From Glandiceps talaboti (taxonomy: Eukaryota > Hemichordata > Enteropneusta > Spengelidae): a stretch of 64,000 nucleotides of DNA. Positions 1 to 12,599 of this stretch are shown piece by piece (position 1 is the first letter of the stretch; every line of letters starts with the position of its first letter). The DNA is taken from the NCBI RefSeq assembly GCF_964340395.1, contig NC_135550.1:15756984-15820983 (forward strand). Direction: 5' to 3'. Both the position numbers and the translations under genes were made by a program. The notes below the pieces were generated by a model, which ran no database searches, was not told where the DNA came from, and saw nothing but the letters and a program-made list of their open reading frames with translations.

Positions 1-2660
1 CTCATGAACAGATGTTATGGAAAAATGACACACGCTTATGTTCATCGTAATCAGCTTTGCATCAAGATACTGGGAAGGCCAAACTAATTTAGGACACGTA
101 TCGAACTACAAACTAGTGCAGTTCTGTGATTGGATCATTAAGATATACATAATAGGGATGGATCTAATGATGTGATCCGTTAGGAAATAGAGCACTATAG
201 CGCTTCCGAGAGATGATTGCACACATTCTTGAACAACAAGACGAATGGACTCTCTTTAATACAATCAAATTCCTTCCGTAAGATATAGATTAAGACTTTA
301 ATTCAAATGGACGTCTGGGTAACCTCCTTAGGGAAGTGAAATCCTGCTGTGACAATTTCCGTGCAGTATTAATCCCACTCACGAGTTCTAACTTACCTTG
401 TCGTCATTGTCCACCTAAAAAATGATAACATCGTAACTATTGATGAGTTAGGTAGAAACTAATTCATTTCATATTGATGGGGAATATTAAGAACGGCTTT
501 AAGTTAATTTCATTGTTGAAGAATTCATTTCCCCCAGCAATCTACGCGCGCGACGTGCTCCAACATCACCTTGGAACGGATTATTTCCTCTGTATGTCTT
601 TTTCGAGTGACAGACATGGCATTTTACGAAAAGGAAAATCCGGTGCAGTGTCCGTTTTATTTATTTGATCTAACAAACAAAAAAAGTTTAATCCGCAGTT
701 CGCGTGTTTTACACGTACTTAATGATCACGGTTCACTGAAATCGGAAACAAGATGTAATATATGTTAAATTCTTGAGGACTTGAATTATGCCGATAGATA
801 TTTCGGACACGTCTTATATACAGTTGATAAATCAAATTGTGTTGATGCAATATTATCAAATGAAAAGGGCTTACGACTCATTTTCACATTCCCCTCTGAC
901 CTATTAAATAGAACACCACAAACCTAAATTCTTCTTCTTCTTTTTTTAATTGGTATTTAGTTTAAATTCCTAATGAATAAAACAATTTTCAGTATAATGT
1001 TTTCTTCTTGAAAATGGCAATAACAAACTGATGAGTGACAGTTACTATTGCTGTTTCCCTTTGCATTGAAGCAGAAAAAAACACAGTAAAAATGTTTTAT
1101 TTATTAAAAATACAAAATAAATACCCATTTGTCTTCGATATGGCCTCTTTAAGTTCATGGGTATGTAAGTCCAATTATACAACTTTTAAAGTTGTGAAAA
1201 TTTTGAGTAAATAGAATACTATAGTACCATCGAGAGTGATTAAGAAAACGTGTAACCTCGTAAGTTGTGTACTCGTAAGCTAGGCATCTCATAGTTAACC
1301 TTGTTGCAGCACACCCAGAGGCTAGTGATACTAACATCGATGAGGAAGCGTTATATATTTGGTTATAGCATGTGGGCAGAAACCAATATAAACCAGTAAT
1401 ATACCTTCAAATTGAGATTAAAGTGATTGCTAATTCATTGAATTCATATTGCAGAGATAAAATTGCTTTGTAGCGGATCCTTTTATCGAGTTATTACCGA
1501 CAACATGCAAGGGCATTTTTAAATTACGAGATGGACGTGACTTAAAGATCAAATTACATAGCTCATCATCGCAACTTGAAATGATAATGTCTTTATTTTT
1601 AAGTACTTCGTTTGATGTGAATTTGTCGTTTTACTGGCTTGACTTCAGTAGTTTGTAACTTTTATAAAAAATGTACTAAAACGTTGATTCGAGGTTTTGA
1701 CATTTTAGCAGCGTGAAAGTGCTACCTGGACGATTTTAACTTCAAAGAGTCTCCTTCAGGGACGAGTTGACAAAATTAAATAGGTGATCATTCGCAGTTT
1801 GAGGCAGTCCTGATCAATAACATTGGAAAATATGGCATCACAAGGAAAGGGAAAATTTCACTAAAGGTATACGATTTTCTTAGCTGCTTATTTTCCATAC
1901 AAGTCTATTTTTAGTCAGTAGGTAAACAACTTGCGGTGCTGATTGTTTTAACAAATTAAAGTAAAATTTGGTTAATAGCTTAATGTTAATGTTAAACGTA
2001 CCTCGTTTTAGACTTCTGCTTTTACTTTGTTCAGGGAAAGTCCATTTTCGGTTACTCAAGAAAAAAATTGAGGGGTCACCGTACCCATTAAATAGAGGTC
2101 AAAATGATATCAACATTAGCACGGTAATGTAATCTTGGGGCATGGCATCATCAATTTCTTTTCGAAATTATTTTTGAATAACGCAATATTCACTTAAATC
2201 AAAATCCCAGTTTAGAATCCAAAATGGACAGAACACTGTGTTAACTCTATGAGAAAGTAAAATAATGTTGGTTTCCTTAAAAAATTATGATGGACATCAC
2301 ATTTCAGTCTTTTAATGTTACAAAATATCCAGAAACAGGCTATTGCATGTCAACATCTGTAGAGATTTGAAGAGCTTTGAATTTCAGAGAAATTCATCCC
2401 GCAGGCTTAACTTATTCTACCTTAATGATCACGACAAACCAGCCTCAAACATAACCCATATATGACAGTTCTACGCTTCGCTAAATCACTGTCTCTTTCA
2501 GTTAGAGATAGAACAGCAATGCACCCCGATTAACTGTCTACAACAATACTGCTCTTGCTTTTGTCATAACGTTCTTCGGCGTAGTGGTGTTAAATTCCCC
2601 CAGTACAGTGTCATCTCTACACACTCAATTCTCTTAAACAAGATGGGGTATAATAGTCAT
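1..2660. other. no gene recognised
   Basis: AT-rich unique-looking sequence. Short open frames at 474-768 and 1155-1337 show no family features or splice context. Confidence 0.5.
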
Positions 2661-2675
2661 GTCTCAGGGGAAATA

Positions 2676-2677
<2 letters not shown>

Positions 2678-2748
<71 letters not shown>
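2678..2748. repeat. (TA)n microsatellite
   Basis: About 35 TA units directly abutting the mobile module that starts at 2749. Confidence 0.95.
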
Positions 2749-2751
<3 letters not shown>

Positions 2752-2900
2752 CTCGGTGAGTATCAATCTGCTAAGACAGTGCTCTATACCGCAGTGGCAG
2801 AGCGTAATAGTTTTGGTAGTACTGGAACTCTTTCTTGGGTGTAACTCGGAGTTTCACGCATATTGCGATCATCAGACACTCTGAGGCCTACTCTCTGTAA
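2749..2900 (+). mobile_element. TA-flanked module, related to the one at 33147-33214
   Basis: Bases 2749-2815 (ctcggtgagtatcaatctgc...gcagtggcagagcg) are the reverse complement of 33147-33214. The module lies between a TA array (2678-2748) and a short one (2899-2917). It may extend to about 2898. Non-coding. Confidence 0.6.
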
Positions 2901-2917
2901 ATATATATATATATATG

Positions 2918-4215
2918 AGAAAATAAAATATATATTGATTATCTTTGCATTATGATGCTTATATTATCATGTTGTAATGTTGATACCTTTGGGTCCAGAC
3001 AGTCTGATATAGTTTCTAGAAAATAACTAAATCAGTTTTACTCGAAGATATTGCTGTGATTTCATGCTGTGTTTGCAATTATGTAAGTAGACAGCAATCT
3101 AACAATCTAATAGAAAAGTCTCTCAATAAATGTGCTATAAATTTCGCTGCGTCGAAGATAGTTATAGTTGTCAGACCTTTTTTTTACTGATGAAGTCTAC
3201 TTTTACTGAAGTGTGTTTTACCTGACCTACGTCCCCTTTATGATATGCCAACAGCAAGTGTGGGTGTACATGTATTTCAGTATATCGAATTCTAATTCTA
3301 TGCGCACTATCAATAATCAACACATATCGGTGTACAGGGAACTGTACGTTCAGAACGGCATATAGTCGTCTAGAAGAAAACAAACTGTCCACTGGACACC
3401 AACATCCACTGACACAAACAGATTATATGCACATTGCAACTTAATGATTCGGTGATAGCGTATTTAATTTATTCTAATTTATTCTAATGAAAAATGTGTT
3501 GCATATTCTGGGTGAAATACAAATTGTTTACTATTAGTCTAAAAAGAGACATATAGTGCAGAGCAAATGAAAGTTAAGTTGAAAATTTGCACAAATTCTA
3601 ATTGATCAATACATCCGAAGTAAAATAAATAGTTTGAATTGTGTATTTACATTCTCAAATATTACTGTACATTGTTCAGAAAAGATAAAGTAAGAATGAT
3701 GACACGAATAATTTTGTAGCTTAATAAAGATATGAAAATAACCCTATGGCAATATTATCACACGGCGGATGCTACATTTTTTATACTAACGAAACAAGTG
3801 TTAATACATTACAGGATTACAACTAATTATACTGTCTTTTTTGGAATTGCTCTTAATTTAGTTAATACTACAAGTTAGTAAGTAAAGTAACGAATTCTGA
3901 GTGAAGCTGTAAAGGTCAAAGATATAACTTACAGTTGTAGTTAAGGGTTGTCTTAATTTACAAGAAAACCTCTAGTTAAAAAAGTACAATTTCTCTAACT
4001 CGTATTTGGATAATGACAAGTTAAATGTGAATGTATTAGATGCATTGCTTTTTTAATTGTAAGTCACACATAGCCTTCGAGAGTTTATAGATCACCACTC
4101 GGGGTAATTTGAGATCTGTTAACCAGTCTTGAAATATAACAAATTCATTTCTCGACAGAAAATCGCGTGGTGTAACTGTTGTCAGTCTTAGTTGACTTCT
4201 AACATATCAAGAACT
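2918..4215. other. no gene recognised; 3' side of globin-1
   Basis: AT-rich non-coding sequence downstream of globin-1, presumably including its 3' UTR. No clear minus-strand AATAAA close to the stop. Confidence 0.4.
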
Positions 4216-4371
4216 TTACTTCTTCGTAACGTGTGCTAGTTGTGATCTGTATCCTGTTCTCATCAGGTATCCAATGTACTTGAAAAGTGTCGTCCATGAT
4301 TCTTCCACGTTTTGATTCCAGAGCGTGTGTAACGCCGGTTTGATGGCATATACAAATTGTTTACCAAATAA
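4216..4371 (-). CDS. globin-1 exon 3 (helices G-H, C-terminus)
   Basis: Acceptor ttccag is followed in phase 0 by LFGKQFVYAIKP. The H helix EESWTTLFKYIGYL follows, and the exon ends ...HVTKK and TAA. I could not fix a polyadenylation signal downstream. Confidence 0.88.
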   Translation of the reverse strand, partial: LFGKQFVYAIKPALHTLWNQNVEESWTTLFKYIGYLMRTGYRSQLAHVTKK

Positions 4372-5887
4372 CTGGAAGAAACGTATTGAACATTGTTATT
4401 CAAAGAAGCATCTGACACCTCCGTTTAGAGCCACGGTAACTCTAGAAATCTTTGTGATCTGGTCAGATATGTTTGTATAGGAACTTAACAAAAAAATTGA
4501 ATTCAAACAATATTAAAACGTTCAACTAAAGAAAAATGCAATTGTCAATGAAAGCAAATAATCTATAAATGCAAATTTAACATCTTAATAGTTTAAAGAA
4601 GATAACAACTTCTGACGTATTATTCTAAGCATATGATTAAAAATACGCGGTTGTTTGGGTACATACCATAACTTTATAATATTCATGTTATTGGAATTCA
4701 TAGTAGGCTCTTTTAGACAGAACCATTTCTTTCCGCCAACTCAAAAAAAGTGTTGTTTGACCATTAATATACTCCCTTTTCTTATCTGTAGTTTAAGTCC
4801 GAATGATTTTATGATTTCCCGATTAGCAGCATTCTAAACTGTACGCATACGATTATACACAAAGGATAGCCGTAGATTCATAACTCAATCTCAGTAGTTC
4901 GATCACATAGAGCGAATGAAAACAAAAATCATATACAGCGCGTTGCAAGTTACTGTTCTGCGTGATTAGTACACGCGTGATTAGTGTACGCAGAAACAAA
5001 TAAGAATATGTACATTCTACACTTTAAGATTGCAATATCGAAATTTCTTGCTACATTTAATCTGCGTCAAACAAACAATTTAAAACGTACTGCAACTAAA
5101 TGCAGACACGGGGCGCCAATATTTTGATTTTTGCATTCTATGTCTGTTATATATATAGTGGCACGTTAGTTCATTTCATTCAGACAAAGTGTAGCAAGAA
5201 ACAATATTCATTCAATCTTGTTGTCTCAAAGTGTAGGCCCTGCAGATTCCTATTGATTCCTGCGTGATCGTATCAAATAGAGTCAGTCAACAGTAACCAG
5301 CAATGCGCTGTATGGGTATGAAACCTTTAATACAATCAACTTACATCGATGTAAGGTATGTGTACATCGTAACCAACATGTCGTTTCCCCAGATCTAGAA
5401 CCAGTTGGTCCATGTTATCATCCCCAGACTCCCTTATCGTTACCAGAATCTTTTCAACCAATTCCATCACTCGTATTCCGTGTTCCTGAAGTTTCTCATT
5501 GTATCTCAGTTCCTCAGTTTTCATCGTTGAATCCTCAAAGAAAAAGTCTTTTACTTCAGGATTATGTTCAAACAGCCTGTAATTTCAAAAAAAACCAAAC
5601 CACATGAATATTTGTATATCTTGATATTCATATAGTACACACAAATATTAAGACTTAGTAATAAAGTTGTATGACAGTTATTACATTATTAGTGGCTGTA
5701 GTAAATCATTTACATTACACATCAATCTAGCTTATTGTATCGCCTTACGAAAATGTGAAAAAACATTTTTGTTTTACAAAAGCTTAACGATAGTGTTTCA
5801 GTTATTACTGTTCAGTACATGATTGAAAATTGTACTTGTTACATAACAGAAATATCAAATTTGCGTGCATGCGTGCGTGTGTGTATG

Positions 5888-5921
<34 letters not shown>

Positions 5922-6254
5922 CATGCGACATGATGTATTAAATAATATACTGTGAGAGTATTAATATAATATTGGCACTTGCACATGTGTTCCACAATTG
6001 TCACTATAACTGTAATTTTCCGAATATTTGCATGTTCATCATCTACAGAACGTTTGCAGCTTGGGCAATTTTCAAGTATTACCTCAACAAACTGATCACA
6101 ATATTACGTACCCCATAAACATCAGCATACCGATTCTTTCAAGATCCGCATGTAAGTTCTGCCATGTATTCTGTAAGGTATCTTTCTGTTCCTTTGTCAG
6201 GGTCGGCTTTTCCTCTAGTTCTTGACTATGTACCTTAGCACTGCCACACCCCAT
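4216..6254 (-). CDS. globin-1: globin X/neuroglobin-like gene, three exons
   Basis: Joined exons 6254-6112, 5576-5345 and 4371-4216 give a 176-aa globin with no frame break. The protein starts MGCGSAKV, a candidate N-myristoylation (Gly2) and palmitoylation (Cys3) signal, as in globin X proteins. This Met is chosen over upstream in-frame Mets because it gives that signal and normal globin spacing. Visible landmarks are the A helix with TLTKEQKDTLQNTW, the B-helix end IGMLMFMG, a Phe-rich CD corner (KDFFF), distal His in LQEHGIRVM (E7) and proximal His in LGKRHVGY (F8). The H helix is around ESWTTLFKYIGYLM. Intron 1 (535 bases, gtacgt...ttacag, phase 2) and intron 2 (973 bases, gtaagt...ccag, phase 0) match the conserved B12.2 and G7.0 positions. 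It is the most compact gene of the cluster. Heme binding is inferred from the two histidines. A membrane redox, sensing or protective role is known for the family, not shown here. Confidence 0.9.
5345..5576 (-). CDS. globin-1 exon 2 (helices C-G start, both heme histidines)
   Basis: It starts after ttacag with the last base of the split Gly codon, then LFEHNPEVKDFF. It contains the E7 His (QEHGIRVM) and the F8 His (LGKRHVGY). It ends after IPYID at donor gtaagt in phase 0. Confidence 0.92.
5880..5931. repeat. compound TA/GT microsatellite in globin-1 intron 1
   Basis: tatgtatatatatatatatg followed by about nine GT units. Confidence 0.9.
6112..6254 (-). CDS. globin-1 exon 1 (N-terminus, helices A-B)
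   Basis: It codes for 47 residues plus two bases of a Gly codon. It begins MGCGSAKV and ends MLMFMG at a GT donor (gtacgt). The reading frame is open further upstream, so the start rests on the acylation motif. Confidence 0.88.
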
Positions 6255-6998
6255 GACGTTGACAAAATTTGGGAGTACAAGTGTCGATACAACAACCCTT
6301 CGCCTATACGGTGCCGTGTCCTCGTTTGATAACCGATTGGTGACGATTAACATGTTTTTTCTCATCCGGAGTTCCGATTTCCTTTATTTTGCAGGTCTGT
6401 TGCCCTGGGTGATAATCCATTGGAAAGGTCTCTCATTAGATGACGATTTAGGTGACACAAAGGCCTCAGTTTCCTTGCTAACTTGCAATCATATACGACT
6501 GATGTTGTGCCCATTATTTCGAGTCTTCGGGATCCAATCAAATAGAGTGTGGCTTCTCTTATCGGGCTATCCATCTTAATATGTTCTCCTAGGTCATAGC
6601 TATAGTGGTACGTATCCATGGCAACAAGTTCTGTTTGCTAGAGGGAAGCAGGTGCAGAGTCTTTGTATTAATTTCCATAAGACGCTATGTATCGAGTTGT
6701 GAGGGATGTTATTCACAAAAGTGACAGCACAATCACTGCTGTAAAAACTACTGGTTTTCAGGAATAGACTTATTAAACGAACCTAGTTACTGTCCTTTCC
6801 GGGAATGTACTCTAGTGTCATAGTTCTGTCACAGTTCATTACTTCAACAGCAGGGAAGAAGACGCCGAACATTGAAGATATTTGGATACATATCTCATGT
6901 TCATGTTTAACGAACAGCAGCAATTATTAACATCTAATTAGAATCGCCAAGTAAATTTGCACTTTGGTCAATTGCCCAACGTCAAAGTCACCTAACAT
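6255..6998 (-). other. upstream region of globin-1
   Basis: This should hold the 5' UTR and promoter. The minus-strand frames at 6255-6365 and 6362-6619 lack coding signs. No TATA box or known site could be assigned. Confidence 0.3.
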
Positions 6999-7032
6999 GG
7001 GGTGGGGGTGGGGGGGGGGTGGGGAAGGGAGG
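6999..7032 (+). repeat. G-rich tract (possible G-quadruplex)
   Basis: Runs of 3 to 10 G separated by single T, then ggggaagggagg, about 0.75 kb upstream of the globin-1 start on the non-coding side. Confidence 0.7.
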
Positions 7033-7332
7033 ACATGAACATACTTGCAAAGTCGGATACTGCATGTTATTTGAAGTATCTGCAATAAACATTTTCTGTG
7101 ATCTTTTTATAATCGATTTGAGATAATGACGAAATCTAGTTTTTACAGTGTAACCTCACGTGACTGCGAAAACGCGAAAACGGTATTTTCGAAAAAATAC
7201 ATAAATCCACCGTAGTTTGAAAGTTTACCGGAGGGGTAATTACGGCAATTCCATTGTTCATTCATTTATATATCAGCTTGGCAGTGACAAAGATGTCCAG
7301 TCGGGATTTATTGGTAAATACTCTATTTGCAA

Positions 7333-7393
7333 CCAGCCAACCAACCAACCAACCAACCAATCAACCAACCAACCAACCAACCAACCAATCAAC

Positions 7394-7487
<94 letters not shown>
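7333..7487. repeat. (CAAC)n then (CAAT)n tetranucleotide array
   Basis: CCAA units grade into CAAT units over about 150 bases. The open frames across it are translated repeat only. Confidence 0.95.
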
Positions 7488-7488
<1 letters not shown>

Positions 7489-8879
7489 ATTACCATCCGC
7501 AACATCTTTTCATTGCAAATCTATGTAACATTATCTTATTAATATCTTATTCAAACAAACACAACTTTACTTTACCAGTCAACCATCTACAGTTTCGCTT
7601 GAAGACGGTTATATCTATCAGTCATGATAAGGCTGAATTTCAGTAAAGCAAAACTATAAATCATGTAGCATTCCGGATTGGCGTTACTCATCATTCATAG
7701 CATTTACACATCTTATACTCTGCTTGAATTCAAATAATCTTATGATGGATTTGAACATGTCACTGAAAGACTTTTGTATGTATTACTTTGTCGCTTTGCG
7801 TGTACTTTTACAAAGGAAGCAACACGACACTAATATTCTAGCTTCAATTGAATGAAACATTGTGAATAGGCTCACATGTGATTTGGGGAAAGGACTCTTA
7901 CGTCAGTGTTAATTCTGCATGATTAAATTGTTGTCAATCATTTTTTACCCACATTCAATGTAGTGTTAGTTAGAGTTCTGACCGAGTAGTATATTTATGT
8001 ACAGCAATGACGTGAGTGAGTGATTTCTGAATTGTATTATTTTCAGAGGTAATCACTAAAGCTCATTTAAATTGTCACTTACAACAGACTGAGCTCATAC
8101 ATGTTATTAACCTTATAAACGATGACGTAATTATTATACTTATAAAAAAAATGCTGCGCAATTAACTGTTCTAACAAAGCCAAAAGCCTTAATTGTAATG
8201 CTATAGGAGGCATAAGTGTACAAGGCTTAACGATGACGTGTCGCATTAACAAAAGTTAATTAAAGGTTTAATTAATTTTGGTGTCAAGGAAAAAAGTATG
8301 CGTAAATGTTGAGAAATTCCAGGTTTTCATCTTTCTCTGTAGCCTATAAACGGCTGTTTGTATACTTAATTCAGGTTTCTCTCGTTACTATAGTTGCTTT
8401 TTTCAAATGCCGTTTAGCAGAACTAATGCTACCTTCAAAGCGAAACTTGTATTTCTCACACGAACTAACATCGCGCCCTCAACCCATACATTATAAACCA
8501 GATTTAAACTGAATACTCCCCGTAAGGAAAACAAATGAGATTTTTTCATATCAGCAACCGCCTCAAATATCGTTATTTCTAATAGGTGTCAAACTGTCCA
8601 TGATGTTGGCCTTCCAATGCTGAATTATGAGCCCTGCCACCTAGTCTTACGTCAATAGTAGACATAAGTTTCTTGGTCAAAGTCTAGTATTTCATCAAGT
8701 ACAAGCAATTAACAAGTATCACAATAACAACAATCGTTCTTATGAGAAGCAGAAACTATTCTGTCTATTTTACTCTACATAATGACCTCTGTTTGACCTT
8801 CTAATCACAAGTTCGAGTGGCCTAAATCCTTTGATCTAGCAGGCATAGTCCCACAGAATAAGTACAGACGATGAGCGTG
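7488..8879. other. no gene recognised
   Basis: AT-rich sequence with a short frame at 8306-8512 that has a hydrophobic stretch but no start, splice or family support. Confidence 0.4.
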
Positions 8880-9915
8880 ACACGAATGTTTGTATGTTGC
8901 TGACTAATATATTGCCTAAAAAACATTGATTATGCAAACTATCCATATAGTTTATATGTTACAACATCAACATTAACTGAAATTTGCGCTTCTTTACCAC
9001 CAGTACATGTACTAAATTATCTGAAATTTAAACTTGTATTCAAAAGATATTTAATTATCAATATGATTATTGATACAAATTCCATATTCACAATTAAAAA
9101 CTACATAAACAAGTGCAAGGTTAGTTATATGTGAAGTATGTATCAAATTTTATTTGAATTTGCAATGTGCAATTTTAATATATAGCCTATTGCTGAAAAT
9201 GATTAATTATGCAAACGAGTCATTAAAAACTGAAAGCTGCATCAAAAAGCTTTTTGTTAGTTGCGCACTTTGTTATGTTTGATGTATGTAGTAAACTATA
9301 ATGCTATTGATGTGTGCATTCTTAAGGTATAGCCTTGAAAAATCATTAATTTTAATTAATTTGCAATCGACTCATTAAAACTTAGTGTTATATGAATAAG
9401 CTTTATGAGGCATGTGCAACCTGGTATCATGAATGGATGTACCAATTTATACATAAAATGGAAGCATGCAGTCTTCAGAGTTAGCTTGAATACTGAAAAG
9501 TATTAATTATGAAAATTACTCATTAAAACTAAAATATATTGTTTAACTTTATAGGATACATGCACTATGTTATCATCAATGTATGCACCAAATTATATTG
9601 AATTTGAAGCTTAAATTCTGAAGATATAACCTCGCTACTGAAGTACATTAATAAGGAAACTACTCATATATATTCAGGGAATACATGTATTTACAAAACC
9701 CTAATATGTGTACCAAATTTTGTTTGATTTGAGCCCGCCGTTTTTGACAAAAACGTTGACACAGACAGTCAGATAGGCAGGCAGACAGACAGACAGACAT
9801 ACATACAGACAGACAGACAGACATACATACACACACACACACACACATACATAGAGATACCCCATCCCTAAAATTTAACCCTCCCCTACAGGAGGTAAAA
9901 AGGAGGTGGCGTAAT
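8880..9915 (+). mobile_element. Helentron/pearl-like repeat copy A
   Basis: Five diverged monomers carry the motif attaattatgcaaa...actcattaaaact at about 8926, 9203, 9347, 9504 and 9648. The last four are spaced about 144-157 bases apart. They are followed by ...gacaaaaacgttgacacagacag, a CAGA/CA microsatellite (9767-9850) and a small palindrome cctcccctacaggagg. This layout (tandem monomers, tetranucleotide microsatellite, terminal hairpin) is that of non-autonomous Helentrons such as pearl elements. Confidence 0.55.
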
Positions 9916-10169
9916 AGTAATTCTGTTAAATGAGAAAGCCCGCCCTCATCACATGTATCTGATAATATTATGGTAAGGATTGTGGACCCATTATAAAGCT
10001 CTAATGGAGGGACAAATTTAATTTCATCTTCTTCTGTCATACAGACTGCACCATTTCACTGTTCCAACATATGATGAAAGTATGAGAATAATAGTTTTTG
10101 TGGAAATATTATCAATTTGTTTGCTATTACATTTTTGTGGATTTAATACATACATATGTCCATCTGTCC

Positions 10170-10338
10170 GTACGTCTGTCTCTCTCTCTCTCTCTCTCCC
10201 TCTCTCTCTAAATATTCCTCTCGCGCTTTCTGTCAGACTGTCTCCCACCCTGCTTCTTTTTGTCCGTCTGTCTGTCTCTCTGATAATTTCTTTCACTCTG
10301 TGCTATAAAAAAAATATTTGTGTATGTATACGTCTGTT

Positions 10339-10420
<82 letters not shown>

Positions 10421-10540
10421 CGGCCATCTGTCTGTCTCTCTGCCAGCCTCTAACTTTCTCCCCCTCTCTCTTAATACCTGCAATACTGTCTGTCTGTCTG
10501 TCTGTCTATCCGCCCCTCCATCCATATGTCCATCTGTCAG
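10170..10540 (+). repeat. pyrimidine-rich compound microsatellite (TC, CTGT)
   Basis: TC runs at 10178-10210, about 22 CTGT units at 10337-10420 and more at 10487-10507, then pyrimidine-rich sequence ending at the AG at 10539-10540. It doubles as the polypyrimidine tract of the death-domain exon. Confidence 0.9.
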
Positions 10541-11409
10541 TCGAGACAAACAATGAGACAGTAGTTGCGCAGTTCCGAAAGTGGTATGGACCGTGGCAAC
10601 ACGTAAACAACGACTTAATAGATGCAACGCTATGGAATGGCTTATGTGAACTTCTTCACGGACAAAGGGAAATGTGCCAAGACTGGAGGGGTCTCGCTGA
10701 AGCCATTGGATTAGATAACATTCAAATTCAAGCGATAGCAGGAGAGAAGAGTTCAGCATGCGTACTCCTGTCATTTCTCGTGGCAATGCCATCAAATCGT
10801 AACAAGTCATCAACTGAATTCCTGTTGTTTTTAGTGGATAAGCTCGATGTAGCAGGGCACGAAGTAGCACGAAACCTTGTAAAATCTCACTTTCAAGAAA
10901 AAGAAAGAGACGCAGAGGTAGCGTCAGCAAATGGTTTGGCAGAAGGTCAAGATCCGTTGGATGACAGACTCAACTCTACAGATGAAGGAGAGGGACCCAG
11001 ACTTGAACCAGGACAACAACACGGTAACCCAGACACAAGGAATAACACAACCAACCCAATTGCCACTGATGATATATGCGATTCAGGCGAAAACCATAGC
11101 GACTCAGTAGACGATTCGAAGCACGAGACTGCAGACAGTGGTATTCGTACAACACCGGACAAATCATCTGAAGATGCGAGAGCAGATAGCCACAGTTCTG
11201 AAGGTAAAGATGGAGAAGGTGGCCATCCCCAACTGAATCCGTCCTCAGAACAAATAGGTCGTGCTGGTGGAGTTCTATCTATGAGAAGTCCTTCACCGAA
11301 AACCGACGAAAATGCAAAAAAAGTAACGAGCAAGTCTGAGGTAACATCTAGAAGAGACAACCATTTGAGATCTCAAGACCAAATTAATGCAACAATGGTG
11401 AAAGCTTAA
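10541..11409 (+). CDS. terminal exon of a death-domain protein
   Basis: The exon is open for 288 residues after a proposed acceptor ctgtcag at 10534-10540. It enters with two bases of a split codon, so the preceding intron would be phase 1. Residues about 29-115 look like a death domain: LWNGLCELL, then DWRGLAEAIGL, then a run of hydrophobic helices ending near VARNLV. The remaining ~170 residues are acidic, Ser/Asp/Glu/Pro-rich and probably disordered. By family knowledge, death domains assemble apoptosis, NF-kB or netrin-receptor complexes. The spacing and DWRGLAEAIGL core recall UNC5/NF-kB-type death domains, but I cannot assign a subfamily. The open frame continues upstream only as translated CTGT repeat, which is not credible protein. 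No upstream exon, start codon or transmembrane exon was found in the window. Confidence 0.72.
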
Positions 11410-11425
11410 AGACTAATATTTTCAA

Positions 11426-11431
11426 AATAAA
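11426..11431 (+). promoter_or_regulatory. polyadenylation signal AATAAA of the death-domain gene
   Basis: A canonical AATAAA begins 17 bases after the TAA stop and supports 10541-11409 being the last exon. Confidence 0.7.
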
Positions 11432-11576
11432 GCTCTCACAAAACAATGTTAGTGTGTATTCAGATTAATGCGCCTCTGCCCATGGCTTATTGACACTTTT
11501 AAAAAGGAGAAAAGCAGAGAACTACAAGCGCCCAAGCAGAAATACAATAATTTTCATTGGGGAAGATTTTCTTCCC

Positions 11577-11658
11577 TGTATTGTATTGTATTGTATTGTA
11601 TTGTATTGTATTGTATTGTATTGTATTGTATTGTATTGTATTGTATTGTATTGTATTT
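11577..11658. repeat. (TTGTA)n pentanucleotide array
   Basis: About 16 perfect units, 146 bases beyond the polyadenylation signal of the death-domain gene. Confidence 0.95.
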
Positions 11659-11659
11659 G

Positions 11660-12599
11660 TGATCATCATGAATATAAAGCAATGTAAAAGATTTCAGAAA
11701 CACGATTTGAAATTCAATGTGATTAACTCACATTGTATCTTGATTGTTCATGGCCTATAGTGTTATACAAGTATGTCGATGTTGCACATACACCTAGAGA
11801 TATGATTTATCATAACATAAAAATAACCTTGCTCAAATCGTGATATTACACATGCATCAAAGTGGTCCTTAATGAGAATAACATACTGTGTTTGAATGTT
11901 GATTGATGTCCCATGCAACCAGACCGGCCGTATTCATAACATCCATTACCTGCAGAACACAAGGTCAGCCATGTTAAACGTTGATATCTTACCCAGGTAG
12001 GGTGGGGGGGGGGGGATTGATGATATTTTCAAACCAAGGAATCGGCCGATGTTAGTCAAAGCCATTGTCATAGTGCAGCTCAGCATATACCTATCCCAAT
12101 GTGCTAACTCTGTCCAAACACAGACACAGAGCGGTAAATCATTGACGATAATCTTCCACAAAACCAATCTTACTTTAGATTCGTAAATGAGCTTTCCATT
12201 TTTGAAAATAATTGCAAATCATATATTCTCTGCAATGTAGTATATGATTCATACTTCAGATGTAAGTTTAGCAATGTTGTCCTTGATTTCATATCATACC
12301 GTCGGATTACACACTAATGGAGGAATCAAATTAATAACAAATTGAATAGATTCTCGGGCTAAACTATGCCTATATCCGATTTACACTGACTCCAAACTAT
12401 AGTTAGTTTCCCATGTTTTAAAAATTGTCCTGGAATGTTAACATTGTGCCAATTATGTTCCTGTTATACTGGAATAATATAGTATTTTTTACCTTCCGAA
12501 AGAAAGTATTATATTATCTCAAAACCCACTGTGGCATTTGTAATGAAATTTGCTACACATCTATGTGGTAATGGAAATAACGTATTGGGGTTTACTTAA
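11660..12599. other. no gene recognised
   Basis: Unique-looking AT-rich sequence with a short G run at 12001-12015. Confidence 0.4.

Noticed and set aside
6253-6619. Plus- and minus-strand frames upstream of globin-1 as extra coding sequence
   Set aside because: The plus frame is the shadow of exon 1 and its flank. The minus extension would bury the MGC acylation signal inside the protein.
9770-9850. Regularly spaced short repeats that might suggest a CRISPR array
   Set aside because: They are tetranucleotide microsatellites without unique spacers, in a eukaryotic genome.
10318-10540. Long open frame through CTGT repeats joined to the death domain
   Set aside because: The N-terminal part is translated microsatellite (VCLSVCLS) and ends in a good 3' splice site, so it is treated as intron.
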